Part shown: in pieces, positions 1-10,539 of the stretch
Layout of the letters: each line of letters begins with the position of its first letter
How positions within the stretch are numbered: position 1 is the stretch's first letter
NCBI GenBank assembly: GCA_001770575.1
Contig: MERK01000162.1
Coordinates: 1 to 34,822, forward strand
Origin: Betaproteobacteria bacterium RIFCSPLOWO2_12_FULL_64_23
Lineage (GTDB): Bacteria; Pseudomonadota; Gammaproteobacteria; Burkholderiales; SG8-39
DNA: 34,822 nucleotides
Direction of reading: 5' to 3'
Made by a program: the position numbers and the translations under genes
Notes under the pieces: model-generated
What the model saw: the letters and a program-made list of their open reading frames with translations, nothing else
Told to the model about the DNA's origin: nothing
The model's database searches: none

Positions 1-1452
1 GTCGCCGAGGATGTCGGTGAGCACGGCGAAGCGGTTGCCCTCCTTGATCAGACCCATGGCGATGCCGGCCACGTGCGCCTTCATCGGCACGCCCGCGTCC
101 ATCAACGCCAGGCTGCCGCCGCACACCGAAGCCATCGAGCTCGAACCATTGGACTCGGTGATCTCGGACACCACGCGCATGCTGTAGCCGAAGTCCTCCA
201 CCGAGGGCAGCGTCGCCAGCAGCGCCCGCTTGGCCAGGCGTCCGTGGCCGATCTCGCGCCGCTTGGGCGAACCGACACGGCCGGTTTCGCCGGTGGCGTA
301 CGGGGGAAAATTGTAATGGAGCATGAAGCGCTCCTTGTACTCGCCCATCAGCGCATCGATGATTTGCGAGTCGCGCGCCGTTCCCAGCGTCGCGACCACG
401 ATGGCTTGGGTCTCGCCGCGGGTAAACAGCGCCGAGCCGTGGGCGCGCGGCAGCACGCCCAGACGGATGGTGATCGGGCGCACGGTGCGCGTGTCGCGGC
501 CGTCGATGCGCGGCTCGCCGTCGAGTATCTGGTTGCGCACGATTTTCGATTCCAGCGCGAAGCAGATCTCCTTCGCCGCGTTCGCATCCGGGCCGCCTTC
601 GGCGCCCACGCCTATCTCCGCGAACACGCGCTTCCAGATGGCATCGATGGCCGCGGAACGCGCCTGTTTTTCCTGGACCTGGAACGCAGCGCGCAGATCG
701 GCCTCAGCCAGCGAGGCGACGCGCGCGGCGAGGGTTTCATCCTTGGCCGGCGGCTGCCAGTCCCACATCGGCTTGGCGGCGCTGTCGGCGAGTTCGTTGA
801 TCGCCCGGATCGCTGCCTGCATCTGCTGGTGACCGAACATCACCGAGCCCAGCATCACCTCCTCCGACAATTCGTGCGCTTCCGATTCCACCATCAGTAC
901 CGCGTGCTCGGTGCCGGCCACCACCAGGTTGAGTTTGGAATCTTTCAGCTCGGTGGCAGTCGGATTGAGGATGTACTGGCCGTTGGCGTAACCCACACGT
1001 GCGGCGCCGATCGGGCCATTGAACGGAATTCCGGACAGAGTCAACGCCGCCGAAACGCCGATCAGCGCAGCGATGTCGGGATCGACTTCAGGATTGACCG
1101 ACATGACCGTCGCGACGACCTGGACTTCGTTGTAGAAACCATCGGGGAACAGCGGTCGGATCGGACGGTCGATCAGGCGTGAAGTGAGGATCTCTTTCTC
1201 GGACGGCCTGCCCTCGCGTTTGAAAAATCCGCCGGGGATCTTGCCAGCGGCATAGGTCTTTTCGATGTAATCGACCGTGAGCGGAAAAAAGTCCTGCCCG
1301 GATTTGGCGTGCTTGGAGCCCACCACGGCGCACAGCACCACGGTATCGTCCATGTTGACCATGACGGCGCCGCCGGCCTGGCGCGCGATTTCGCCGGTTT
1401 CCAGAGTGACTTGGTGGGCGCCGTAGGTGAAAGTCTTTTTGATCGGATTCAA
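1..1452 (-). CDS. pnp: Polyribonucleotide nucleotidyltransferase (PNPase), C-terminal part outside window
   Basis: PNPase degrades RNA 3'-to-5' by phosphorolysis and is a core degradosome enzyme in the cytoplasm. The 484 visible residues hold the first RNase PH domain, with the hallmark [12 protein letters not shown], the helical linker, and the start of the second RNase PH domain ([12 protein letters not shown]). The catalytic C-terminus and the KH and S1 domains lie beyond base 1. The start is a TTG at 1452-1450 (LNPIKKTF), with AAGGA seven bases upstream. The ATG a few bases further upstream is out of frame and hits a stop at once. It lies downstream of rpsO, as in many proteobacteria, but an intrinsic terminator intervenes, so expression probably depends on read-through or on its own leader. 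Identity is certain; the start is well supported. Confidence 0.97.
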   Translation of the reverse strand, partial: MNPIKKTFTYGAHQVTLETGEIARQAGGAVMVNMDDTVVLCAVVGSKHAKSGQDFFPLTVDYIEKTYAAGKIPGGFFKREGRPSEKEILTSRLIDRPIRPLFPDGFYNEVQVVATVMSVNPEVDPDIAALIGVSAALTLSGIPFNGPIGAARVGYANGQYILNPTATELKDSKLNLVVAGTEHAVLMVESEAHELSEEVMLGSVMFGHQQMQAAIRAINELADSAAKPMWDWQPPAKDETLAARVASLAEADLRAAFQVQEKQARSAAIDAIWKRVFAEIGVGAEGGPDANAAKEICFALESKIVRNQILDGEPRIDGRDTRTVRPITIRLGVLPRAHGSALFTRGETQAIVVATLGTARDSQIIDALMGEYKERFMLHYNFPPYATGETGRVGSPKRREIGHGRLAKRALLATLPSVEDFGYSMRVVSEITESNGSSSMASVCGGSLALMDAGVPMKAHVAGIAMGLIKEGNRFAVLTDILGD

Positions 1453-1471
1453 GGCATTGTCCTTTGCAAGG

Positions 1472-1486
1472 GGCGCGCAACGCGCC
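1472..1486 (-). promoter_or_regulatory. Hairpin in the pnp 5' leader
   Basis: A perfect inverted repeat GGCGCG / CGCGCC with a 3-base loop sits about 20 bases upstream of the pnp TTG start, just before its AAGGA ribosome site. A second small palindrome (CCGAC / GTCGG, 1486-1496) abuts it. In E. coli the pnp leader hairpin is an RNase III processing site through which PNPase represses itself. A similar role here is inference from position only. Confidence 0.4.
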
Positions 1487-1538
1487 GACGGTCGGATGAG
1501 GGAACGGGCAGCTTCTCGAACAGGGAATGCACCCGCGT

Positions 1539-1572
1539 AAAAAGCAAAACGCCCGCGGTATTGCCGACGGGC
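1539..1572 (-). terminator. Intrinsic terminator between rpsO and pnp
   Basis: On the minus strand, just after the rpsO stop, GCCCG-T-CGG pairs with CCG-CGGGC (one bulged T, loop CAATA). It is followed by GTTTTGCTTTTT. This is a GC-rich stem plus U-rich tail in the right place to end most rpsO transcripts. It matches the rpsO-pnp arrangement known in E. coli. Confidence 0.8.
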
Positions 1573-1579
1573 GCCGGGG

Positions 1580-1849
1580 TTACTTGCGCAGGCCCAGCCG
1601 CTCGATCAGGCTGCGGTAGCCATCTGCATTCTTGCGCTTCAGGTAGTCCAGCAGCTTGCGCCGCTGGCTGACCATTCTCAGCAGGCCACGACGGGAATGA
1701 TGGTCTTTGACGTGGGCCTTGAAATGGCCCGTAAGCTCGTTGATGCGCGTCGTCAGCAGGGCGACCTGCACTTCCGGGGAACCGGTGTCGCCTTTGGCAC
1801 GCTGGTAATCGTTCATGACTTGCGCTTTGTGCGCAGTGGTAAATGGCAT
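1580..1849 (-). CDS. rpsO: 30S ribosomal protein S15
   Basis: S15 is a primary 16S rRNA-binding protein of the small subunit that organises the platform through helices 20-22. The 89-residue length is exactly that of the family. The typical motifs are present: GDTGSPEVQ near residues 20-28, [16 protein letters not shown] in the middle and the [10 protein letters not shown]-terminus. The ATG is preceded by AGGAGAG. It is probably transcribed alone or with pnp from the promoter at 1898-1927 and closed by the terminator at 1539-1572. S15 often represses its own translation, but no clear binding fold was identified in the leader. Confidence 0.98.
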   Translation of the reverse strand: MPFTTAHKAQVMNDYQRAKGDTGSPEVQVALLTTRINELTGHFKAHVKDHHSRRGLLRMVSQRRKLLDYLKRKNADGYRSLIERLGLRK

Positions 1850-1897
1850 ACTGATACTCTCCTGGGTCTGGTCTTCGTCGCTGCAGCAAAGGCGCGG

Positions 1898-1927
1898 ATT
1901 TTACACTGAAAACGGGTGGTTTTTCAA
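1898..1927 (-). promoter_or_regulatory. Sigma70-type promoter for rpsO
   Basis: The minus strand reads TTGAAA, an 18-base spacer, then TAAAAT (5 of 6 matches in each box). The expected start is near 1890, giving a leader of about 40 bases before the rpsO ATG. It lies between the truB stop and rpsO, so rpsO does not depend on read-through from the infB operon. Confidence 0.72.
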
Positions 1928-1975
1928 GGGTTTTCCCCGATTTTTTGGATCTCGACCGGATAGCGGTGGGCGTGT

Positions 1976-2875
1976 CTAGGCGTTGACGATCACACGCTTG
2001 GGCGAGATTGTCCCGTCGGAGCCCGCCTCACCCACGCCCAGCAGGGTCCCACCGCTGCCGTAGACGCGCACACGCGCCTGCACCGGCCCGTCCCAGGGCA
2101 CCACCTGTCCCTGCAGGAACCGCGCCTGCTGGGCGGGCGTGAGGCGTACCTCGGGCAGATCCTGCAGCAAGGCATCCACCTGCAGCAAACACGCATCGCG
2201 CTCGGCTGCCGGCATCGCCTCCAGCTTTGCCAGACTATGCGCGCACTCCAGGCCGAAGCGACCGACCGCGGTGCGGCGCAGGGCGGCGAGGTGCGCACCG
2301 CAACCGAGCATCTCGCCCAGGTCATGAGCGATCGATCGGATATAGGTGCCTTTGCTGCAGGTCACCGACAATGCGAGCCGGTCCCCTTCGAACCATCGCA
2401 GGGCGAGCGCGTGGATGGTGACCGGACGCGGCGCGCGCTCGATTTCGATGCCGGCGCGGGCATAGGCATAAAGCGGCTTGCCGGCGTGTTTCAGCGCCGA
2501 ATAAAGCGGGGGTGTCTGCAGGATGTCACCGCGGAAATTTTGCAGGCCCGCGGCGAGCTGCCCCGGCGTGACGTTTACCGCGCGCGTGGCGATCACCTCA
2601 CCTTCGGCATCCGCGGTGGCAGTGCTGACACCCAGCCTGATTTCCGCCACGTAGGTTTTGTCGGTTTCCAGCAGATCGGAGGAGAATTTGGTGGCCTCGC
2701 CGAACAGTATCGGCAATAGGCCGGTGGCGAGGGGATCCAGGGTGCCCGCGTGCCCCGCCTTGGCCGCCTGAAACAGGCGCTTCGCCTGCTGCAGGGCGGC
2801 GTTGGAGCTCGCTCCAGGCGCCTTGTCCAGCATCAGCACGCCGTTCAAGGATCGCTTGATTCGATGCTCTTGCAC
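1976..2875 (-). CDS. truB: tRNA pseudouridine(55) synthase TruB
   Basis: TruB isomerises U55 in the T-loop of tRNAs to pseudouridine and acts as a tRNA folding chaperone. The 299-residue protein has the TruB core: LNGVLMLDKAPG near the start, then GHAGTLDPLATGLL with the catalytic Asp at residue 47. KTYVAEIRLG, TPPLYSALKHAG and CSKGTYIRSIAHDLG follow. The C-terminus is PUA-like. The start is GTG (2875-2873), which shares its first base with the rbfA TAG stop (TAGTG), so the pair is translationally coupled. It is the last gene of the rimP-nusA-infB-rbfA-truB operon. Confidence 0.97.
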   Translation of the reverse strand: MQEHRIKRSLNGVLMLDKAPGASSNAALQQAKRLFQAAKAGHAGTLDPLATGLLPILFGEATKFSSDLLETDKTYVAEIRLGVSTATADAEGEVIATRAVNVTPGQLAAGLQNFRGDILQTPPLYSALKHAGKPLYAYARAGIEIERAPRPVTIHALALRWFEGDRLALSVTCSKGTYIRSIAHDLGEMLGCGAHLAALRRTAVGRFGLECAHSLAKLEAMPAAERDACLLQVDALLQDLPEVRLTPAQQARFLQGQVVPWDGPVQARVRVYGSGGTLLGVGEAGSDGTISPKRVIVNA

Positions 2876-3243
2876 TAGCCGCGCGGCTCCTTGCTGCTGG
2901 CCACCGCCTCGTCGATGAGGCGCGACAATTCGAAGCCGCGCTCGATCGAGATGTCGTACACGAAATGCAGCTGCGGGATGGAATGCAGTTTGATCCGGCG
3001 CGCAATCTGACTGCGCAGGAAACCGCCCGCTTGTTTCAAACCCGCTTCAGTCTCGGCGCGCTGCTCGGCGCTGCCCATCAGGGTGTAAAACACCTTGGCG
3101 TGGGCATAATCGGCCGTCACTTCGACGCCGGTAAGGGTGATCATGGCGACGCGCGGGTCTTTCAGTTCGGTGCGTATGATTTCGGCCAGTTCGCGCTGGA
3201 TCTGGTCGGCGACGCGCAGACTGCGGGCAGGACCTTTAGGCAT
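2875..3243 (-). CDS. rbfA: 30S ribosome-binding factor RbfA
   Basis: RbfA is a small KH-fold factor that binds the immature 30S subunit during 16S maturation and cold adaptation. The 122-residue protein has the family start (RVADQIQRELAEIIRTELKDPR) and the conserved ITLTGVEVTADYAHAKVFYT and SIPQLHFVYD segments. It overlaps truB by one base and follows infB after a 71-base gap that contains a small hairpin. The ATG start gives the normal N-terminus. Operon context with infB and truB supports the call. Confidence 0.97.
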   Translation of the reverse strand: MPKGPARSLRVADQIQRELAEIIRTELKDPRVAMITLTGVEVTADYAHAKVFYTLMGSAEQRAETEAGLKQAGGFLRSQIARRIKLHSIPQLHFVYDISIERGFELSRLIDEAVASSKEPRG

Positions 3244-3296
3244 ATGCCGACCTCATTCACAGGCAGCGCGGCGGTTTGCGGCCGTGCGTGCATAAG

Positions 3297-3313
3297 GCGG
3301 GAGTGGCTCCCGC
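3297..3313. repeat. Small hairpin between infB and rbfA
   Basis: GCGGGAG-TGG-CTCCCGC is a perfect 7-bp stem one base beyond the infB stop codon. No U-tract follows on the minus strand, so it does not look like an intrinsic terminator. It may protect or process the polycistronic mRNA. That role is a guess. Confidence 0.4.
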
Positions 3314-3314
3314 G

Positions 3315-5864
<2,550 letters not shown>

Positions 5865-5873
5865 ACCGGTCCC

Positions 5874-7361
5874 CTACTTCCCTTCCTCTTCCGCGAACCA
5901 ATGCTCGCGCGCCTTCATGATCAAGGCTTTGGCGTGTTCGGCGTCGATGGCGCAGATCTCGATCAGATCGTCCGTGGCCAGGTCCGCCAGGTCGTCGCGG
6001 GTTTTGACGCCGGCTTCGACGAGCTTGGCCGCGATGTGGCTGTCCATGCCTTCCAGGCCGAGCAGCTGCGGATCCACGCCCTCGACTTTTTCCTCGCTCG
6101 CGATTTCCTGCACCAGCAGGGCGTTGCGCGCGCGGCTCCTGAGTTCGTTCACCGTGTTTTCGTCAAACGCATCGATTTCCAACATTTCGTTGATCGGCAC
6201 GTAGGCGACCTCTTCCAGTGAGGAAAAGCCTTCCTGGATCAAGATGTCCGCCACTTCCTCGTCGACGTCGAGTTTTTCTATGAACGTGCTGCGGATGCCG
6301 GCGCTCTCTTCCTGGTGTTTCTTCGCCGAGTCCTCTTCGCTCATCAGGTTGATGGTCCAACCGGTAAGTTCCGAGGCCAGGCGCACGTTCTGACCGCTCC
6401 TGCCGATGGCGATGGCGAGATTGGCCTCGTCGACCACCACGTCCATGCCGTGTTTCTCTTCGTCGACCAGGATGCTCGACACGTCGGCAGGCGCCAGGGC
6501 GCCGATCACAAATTGCGCCGGATCGGCCGACCACAGTACGATGTCGACACGCTCGCCGCCCAGTTCGCCCGTCACTGCCTGCACGCGCGAGCCGCGCATG
6601 CCGACGCAGGTACCGATGGGGTCGATGCGCTTGTCGCTGGTGTGCACCGCGATCTTGGCGCGTACGCCGGGGTCGCGCGCCGCAGACTTGATCTCGAGCA
6701 GGTTCTCCTCGATTTCAGGAACTTCCAGGCGAAACAGTTCGATGATGAACTCCGGCGCCGTGCGCGACAGCACCAGTTGCGGGCCGCGCACATTGCGATC
6801 GATGCGCAGCAGCAAGGCGCGCACCCGGTCGCCCACGCGCAGGTTCTCTTTCGGAATCATCTGGTCGCGCGGCAGGACGGCCTCGATGCGGCCGGACTCG
6901 ATCACGGCATTGCCGCGTTCGATGCGCTTTACCGTGCCGGTAACCAGCTTTTCGCCGCGGCCAAGGAAATCCTGCAGGATCTGCTCGCGCTCAGCGTCGC
7001 GAATCTTCTGCAGAATCACCTGCTTCGCCGCTTGCGCGCCGATGCGGCCGAATTCGATCGGCTCCAGCGGCTCCTCGATGAATTCCTCGAGCTGGATGTC
7101 GGCATGCTGCTTGAGCGCCTCAGACAGCGGAATCTGCTGCGGCGCATTCTCCACCGCCTCATCGGCCACGACCTGCCAGCGGCGGAAGGATTCGAAATCC
7201 CCGGTTTCGCGGTCGACAGCCACGCGCACGTCCGCGTCGTCGCTGAAGCGCTTCTTGGTAGCCGAGGCGAGCGCCAATTCCAGCGCGACAAAGACCACGT
7301 CCTTATTGACGTTCTTCTCGCGCGCCAGGGCGTCCACCAGCAACAAGATCTCACGGCTCAT
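5874..7361 (-). CDS. nusA: Transcription termination/antitermination protein NusA
   Basis: NusA binds RNA polymerase and nascent RNA and modulates pausing, intrinsic termination and antitermination. The 495 residues show, in order, the polymerase-binding N-terminal domain ([18 protein letters not shown]), an S1 domain (about 130-200, beginning [16 protein letters not shown]) and two KH modules ([17 protein letters not shown] and [18 protein letters not shown]). Two acidic C-terminal repeats follow, as in the E. coli form. It sits between rimP and infB with short gaps (17 and 9 bases). The terminator-like hairpin ahead of rimP could let NusA levels feed back on the operon. Confidence 0.98.
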   Translation of the reverse strand: MSREILLLVDALAREKNVNKDVVFVALELALASATKKRFSDDADVRVAVDRETGDFESFRRWQVVADEAVENAPQQIPLSEALKQHADIQLEEFIEEPLEPIEFGRIGAQAAKQVILQKIRDAEREQILQDFLGRGEKLVTGTVKRIERGNAVIESGRIEAVLPRDQMIPKENLRVGDRVRALLLRIDRNVRGPQLVLSRTAPEFIIELFRLEVPEIEENLLEIKSAARDPGVRAKIAVHTSDKRIDPIGTCVGMRGSRVQAVTGELGGERVDIVLWSADPAQFVIGALAPADVSSILVDEEKHGMDVVVDEANLAIAIGRSGQNVRLASELTGWTINLMSEEDSAKKHQEESAGIRSTFIEKLDVDEEVADILIQEGFSSLEEVAYVPINEMLEIDAFDENTVNELRSRARNALLVQEIASEEKVEGVDPQLLGLEGMDSHIAAKLVEAGVKTRDDLADLATDDLIEICAIDAEHAKALIMKAREHWFAEEEGK

Positions 7362-7378
7362 TTACAGCACCTCCAACT

Positions 7379-7834
7379 TCAGAATTCAATCTTGGGCACC
7401 AGGCGCGCCTTGTCGACATTGGCGAGATCGATGCTCACCATCCCGCCCTCGACTTCCAGTTGCAGCTTGCCCAGCGCCACTGCGCGCATCACCCCGGTAA
7501 AATTGCGCCGGCCTTCGACCGGCACCCTCAGCGTCAAGCGTGCCTGCTCTCCGGCAAAGCGCGCAAAATCAGCCTCTTTCTTCAACGGCCGGTCCAACCC
7601 CGGCGAGGACACTTCCAGCCGGTCGTAATCGATATCCTCGACCTCCAGCACCCGCGCCAACTGGTTGCTGACCCGGGCACAGTCATCCACCGTGATCCCG
7701 CCCGCGCCCTGCGGGCCGCCTGCCGTCTTATCTATGAAAATCCGCAGCATCCTGCCGCGATTGGACAGTTCGACGTCAACGAGCTCGTAACCGAGCCCGC
7801 CCACCGTCGCCTCCAGCAAGCCTTGCAGTTCCAT
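7379..7834 (-). CDS. rimP: Ribosome maturation factor RimP
   Basis: RimP assists 30S assembly by binding free 30S subunits. From the ATG at 7834 the product is 151 residues, close to the 150 of E. coli. It contains the conserved GYELVDVELSNRGRMLRIFIDK, GGITVDDCARVSNQLARVLE and YDRLEVSSPGLDRPLK segments. The reading frame stays open far upstream, but that extension crosses the promoter and the MITE-like repeat and has no RimP similarity. A GTG six bases upstream of the ATG is an equally possible start, and neither has a strong ribosome site. It is the first gene of the rimP-nusA-infB-rbfA-truB operon. Confidence 0.95.
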   Translation of the reverse strand: MELQGLLEATVGGLGYELVDVELSNRGRMLRIFIDKTAGGPQGAGGITVDDCARVSNQLARVLEVEDIDYDRLEVSSPGLDRPLKKEADFARFAGEQARLTLRVPVEGRRNFTGVMRAVALGKLQLEVEGGMVSIDLANVDKARLVPKIEF

Positions 7835-7840
7835 AGCCAC

Positions 7841-7866
7841 AAATAAAAAATGGGCTGACCGCCCAT
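7841..7866 (-). terminator. Terminator-like hairpin in the rimP leader (putative attenuator)
   Basis: The minus strand carries ATGGGC-GGTCA-GCCCAT, a perfect 6-bp stem, followed directly by TTTTTTATTT. It ends six bases before the rimP ATG and lies downstream of the promoter at 7895-7923, so it would stop transcripts after roughly 50 bases unless bypassed. No gene precedes it that it could serve as a normal terminator. Confidence 0.65.
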
Positions 7867-7894
7867 CCCGCTGACCACATTCCACAGACTTGAA

Positions 7895-7923
7895 ATTGTA
7901 GCAGAAAAATGCGCCAGGAACAA
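7895..7923 (-). promoter_or_regulatory. Promoter of the rimP-nusA-infB operon
   Basis: The minus strand reads TTGTTC, a 17-base spacer, then TACAAT. TGC directly before the -10 box gives an extended -10 motif. Only half of the -35 box matches consensus; the -10 is strong (5 of 6). The predicted start is near 7888, about 55 bases before rimP. Confidence 0.65.
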
Positions 7924-7967
7924 TCCGTTTTGTCCTTGGCGATGCGCTGCTTAGCCGGCGAACCTTA

Positions 7968-8233
7968 GAGCCCCTAACAGAATGAAACACGTGATGCGTT
8001 GCGGCCAGGACGGGATGGATGCAAGGCGCGGCGCGCCGGCAAGGGTCATTCCCTTTCCAAGCGCCGCAACGCCGCAGACGCCCGTCCTGGCCGCAACCCG
8101 AAGGGACGTCGGCGTTTGGGCGCTTCGCTGCGTTGCGTCGGCTTGCTTGGGAACGACCCAAGCTGCGCCGCCGCGCCTTGCGCTGCATCCCAAACGCCTT
8201 AGTCGCATACGCGTTTCATTCTGTCAGGGGCTC
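7968..8233. mobile_element. MITE-like non-autonomous element
   Basis: A 266-bp noncoding block begins GAGCCCCTAACAGAATGAAAC and ends with the inverse of GAGCCCCTGACAGAATGAAAC, so 20 of 21 terminal bases match and the similarity runs further inward. TTA lies directly outside both ends (7965-7967 and 8234-8236), which fits a 3-bp target duplication. Inside is a second inverted repeat: GTTGCGGCCAGGACGGG near 7999 recurs inverted near 8080. Further partial repeats such as GCAAGGCGCGGCG occur in both arms. It has no open frame of its own that looks real. A TNA target and GAG-type ends are reminiscent of IS5-family relatives, but that link is only a suggestion. It separates rluB from the rimP promoter. 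Confidence 0.75.
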
Positions 8234-8254
8234 TTAGATTCGTTCTACGCCAAA

Positions 8255-9160
8255 TCAGCGCCCGGGGCGCTGGCGGCGGGGTTTGGACGGCGCCGGACGC
8301 GCCGGGCGCCCGGCGCCGGATTTGGGCGCCGCAGCCTGGGGCTGGAACTCCAGCGCGGCGAGCAGGCGGGCGATCTCGGCCTCGTCCAGCTCGCGCATCT
8401 GGCCGCGCTTCAAGTACGAGGGCAAGGCTATCGGACCGAAGCGCACGCGCATCAATCGGCTCACCGTCAGATTCAGGGCTTCGAACAGACGCCGCACTTC
8501 GCGATTGCGCCCCTCGCTCAGCACCACGTTGTACCAGTGGTTGCTGCCCTGCCCGCCCGCGTCTTCAATGCTGTCCAGGCGCGCCGGACCGTCCTCCAGC
8601 TGCACCCCGGTGCGCAAGGCCTGCATTTGCTCCTCGCTCAATTCCCCCAGCACGCGCACGGCGTACTCGCGCTCGATTCTATGGCGCGGGTGCATCAGGC
8701 GATTGGCAAGTTCGCCCGAGGTGGTGAAGATCAATAGACCGCTGGTGTTGAAATCCAGCCGCCCCACCGCAACCCATTTTGCGCCGCGCAGGCGCGGCAA
8801 TTTGTCGAACGCCTCCGGGCGGCCTTCGGGATCGTCCCGGCTGACAATTTCGCCGGTGGGTTTGTGATAGAGCAGCACGCGCGCCGCGGCGCTGCGCGGC
8901 AGCCGCAGCGGCCGGCCGTCGACCAACACCCGGTCGACGGCGCTGATGCGCGTCCCGACCCCGGCCAGCTCGCCATTGACGCTGACCCTGCCGGCGGCTA
9001 TCCACTGCTCCATTTCACGGCGCGAGCCGAGTCCGGCGCCTGCGAGCACCTTGTGCAGCTTGTCCGTGGTCGCAGGCGCGCTAGTCGGCTGCGGCGGCGG
9101 CCGGTGCGGCAGTCTCTGCGGCTGCTGGCGGCTCTTCGCTGGGCTGTGTCTGCGGGGCAA
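8255..9160 (-). CDS. rluB: 23S rRNA pseudouridine synthase, RluB/RsuA family
   Basis: This family modifies a uridine of rRNA; RluB targets U2605 of 23S rRNA. The protein has an S4 RNA-binding domain (about 33-80, [22 protein letters not shown]) and then the synthase domain with [14 protein letters not shown], catalytic Asp at 136. [14 protein letters not shown] and [11 protein letters not shown] are also present. The C-terminal tail is basic and Pro/Ala-rich. The start is uncertain. A TTG at 9160 gives 301 residues and overlaps scpB by 80 bases, with no clear ribosome site. No ATG lies between it and the S4 domain. Position next to scpB is usual in betaproteobacteria and favours RluB over RsuA. 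Confidence 0.88.
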   Translation of the reverse strand: MPRRHSPAKSRQQPQRLPHRPPPQPTSAPATTDKLHKVLAGAGLGSRREMEQWIAAGRVSVNGELAGVGTRISAVDRVLVDGRPLRLPRSAAARVLLYHKPTGEIVSRDDPEGRPEAFDKLPRLRGAKWVAVGRLDFNTSGLLIFTTSGELANRLMHPRHRIEREYAVRVLGELSEEQMQALRTGVQLEDGPARLDSIEDAGGQGSNHWYNVVLSEGRNREVRRLFEALNLTVSRLMRVRFGPIALPSYLKRGQMRELDEAEIARLLAALEFQPQAAAPKSGAGRPARPAPSKPRRQRPGR

Positions 9161-9689
9161 GATCGAGGGTGCTGCTTATCTGTTCAAGCGGTGGCAATTC
9201 CTGCAAGGAGCGCAGGCCCAGGTCATCGAGGAAGGTCTTGGTCGTTGCATACAGCGCGGGTCGGCCCGGAACATCGCGATAGCCTACCGTGTCGATCCAG
9301 CCGCGCGCCTCCAGGCTCTTGATCACGTTGGTGGACACGGTGACGCCACGGATGCCCTCGATGTCGCCGCGCGTCACCGGCTGGCGATAGGCGATGATGG
9401 CAAGCGTCTCCATGACCGCACGCGAATAGCGCGGCGGCTTGTCGTGGGACAGGCGCTCCAGATACTGCTGGAACTCGGGGCGGGTCTGAAAACGCCAACC
9501 GCTCGCCAGGTTGACCAGCTCCACGCCCCGGCCCTGCCAGGCTTCGCGCAGTTCGTCGAGCAAGCGCCGCAGCGTGTCGGCGCCAATGTCTTCCTCGAAC
9601 AAGCGCCTCAGTTCGGCGAGCGTGAGCGGTTCCTGCGCCGCAAGCAGCGCGGTCTCCAGAACGGTCTTGGCTTCACTCGGATTGAGCAT
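9081..9689 (-). CDS. scpB: Segregation and condensation protein B
   Basis: ScpB is a winged-helix dimer that binds ScpA in the SMC-ScpAB complex, which compacts and segregates the chromosome. The protein is about 202 residues from the ATG at 9689; a TTG two codons earlier is possible. Two winged-helix domains carry the family segment [29 protein letters not shown] and then [21 protein letters not shown]. The C-terminus ends in an Ala/Pro/Glu-rich tail. It overlaps scpA by 17 bases and its end overlaps the rluB frame. Coupled translation with scpA is likely. Confidence 0.95.
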   Translation of the reverse strand: MLNPSEAKTVLETALLAAQEPLTLAELRRLFEEDIGADTLRRLLDELREAWQGRGVELVNLASGWRFQTRPEFQQYLERLSHDKPPRYSRAVMETLAIIAYRQPVTRGDIEGIRGVTVSTNVIKSLEARGWIDTVGYRDVPGRPALYATTKTFLDDLGLRSLQELPPLEQISSTLDLAPQTQPSEEPPAAAETAAPAAAAAD

Positions 9690-10539
9690 GGGCAAGCTTT
9701 ACGTAGATCGGAGCATAGGGCTCCGATTGGGTCACTTCGATCAGGCTCTCGCGCACCAGTTCCAGCAGCGCGAGAAAACTCACCACTACCACCGCCACCC
9801 CTTTGCCCACCTCGAACAGCGAGGTGAAATCGGCAAACTGGCCGCCGTGCAGGCGGCGCAGAATGGCGGACATGAATTCGCGCACCGACAACTCCTCGCG
9901 CATCACTTTATGGTGCTGGGTCATGCGTGCGTGCATCAGCAGCGACTGCCATGCGGCGATCAGATCCTCCGTGCGCACCTCCGGCAGGCGTTGCACCGCG
10001 GCCTGTTCTATCCACACTTCCAGCGTGAGAAAATCGCGTCCCAGCACGGGAAGCGCATCGAGCTTGTGCGCGGCGAGTTTCATGCTCTCGTATTCCATCA
10101 GGCGCCGCGCCAACTCGGCGCGCGGATCGGCTTCCTCCTCGCGCAGGGCACGCGGACGCGGCAGCAGCATTCTCGACTTGATTTCCATCAGCAGCGCCGC
10201 CATCAGCAGATATTCGGCGGCAAGCTCCAGGTTGCGCCGGCGCATCAGCTCGACGTACTCCAGATACTGTTCGGTGAGCCGCGCCATCGGGATATCGAGG
10301 ATGTCGATATTGGCCTTGCGGATGAGATAGAGCAGCAGATCGAGCGGTCCTTCGAAGGTGTCGAGGAACACCTCGAGCGCGTCCGGCGGAATGTACAAGT
10401 CCGGCGGCATTTCGAGCAAGGCCTCGCCGCGGATCGTTGCCACCCGCGCACCAGTCGCTGCGCCTGCAAGCAGCGGCAGGTTCGATGGGCCCGCGGCCGG
10501 AGCCAGGGGGGCGTCGTTGGCTGCGGCGGTTTCGATCAC
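9673..10539 (-). CDS. scpA: Segregation and condensation protein A
   Basis: ScpA is the kleisin that bridges SMC heads. The 288-residue protein has a non-conserved first 45 residues. The kleisin N-terminal region follows ([32 protein letters not shown]), then [21 protein letters not shown], a variable middle, and the C-terminal winged helix that contacts SMC. The start is GTG at 10539, overlapping the trpS TGA by four bases (GTGA), so the two are probably coupled. The scpA-scpB pair in one operon confirms the assignment. Confidence 0.95.
   Translation of the reverse strand: MIETAAANDAPLAPAAGPSNLPLLAGAATGARVATIRGEALLEMPPDLYIPPDALEVFLDTFEGPLDLLLYLIRKANIDILDIPMARLTEQYLEYVELMRRRNLELAAEYLLMAALLMEIKSRMLLPRPRALREEEADPRAELARRLMEYESMKLAAHKLDALPVLGRDFLTLEVWIEQAAVQRLPEVRTEDLIAAWQSLLMHARMTQHHKVMREELSVREFMSAILRRLHGGQFADFTSLFEVGKGVAVVVVSFLALLELVRESLIEVTQSEPYAPIYVKLAHAQSE

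Noticed and set aside
7835-8188. N-terminal extension of rimP through the intergenic region
   Set aside because: It would translate the promoter, the hairpin and part of the MITE-like repeat, and RimP is full length from 7834.
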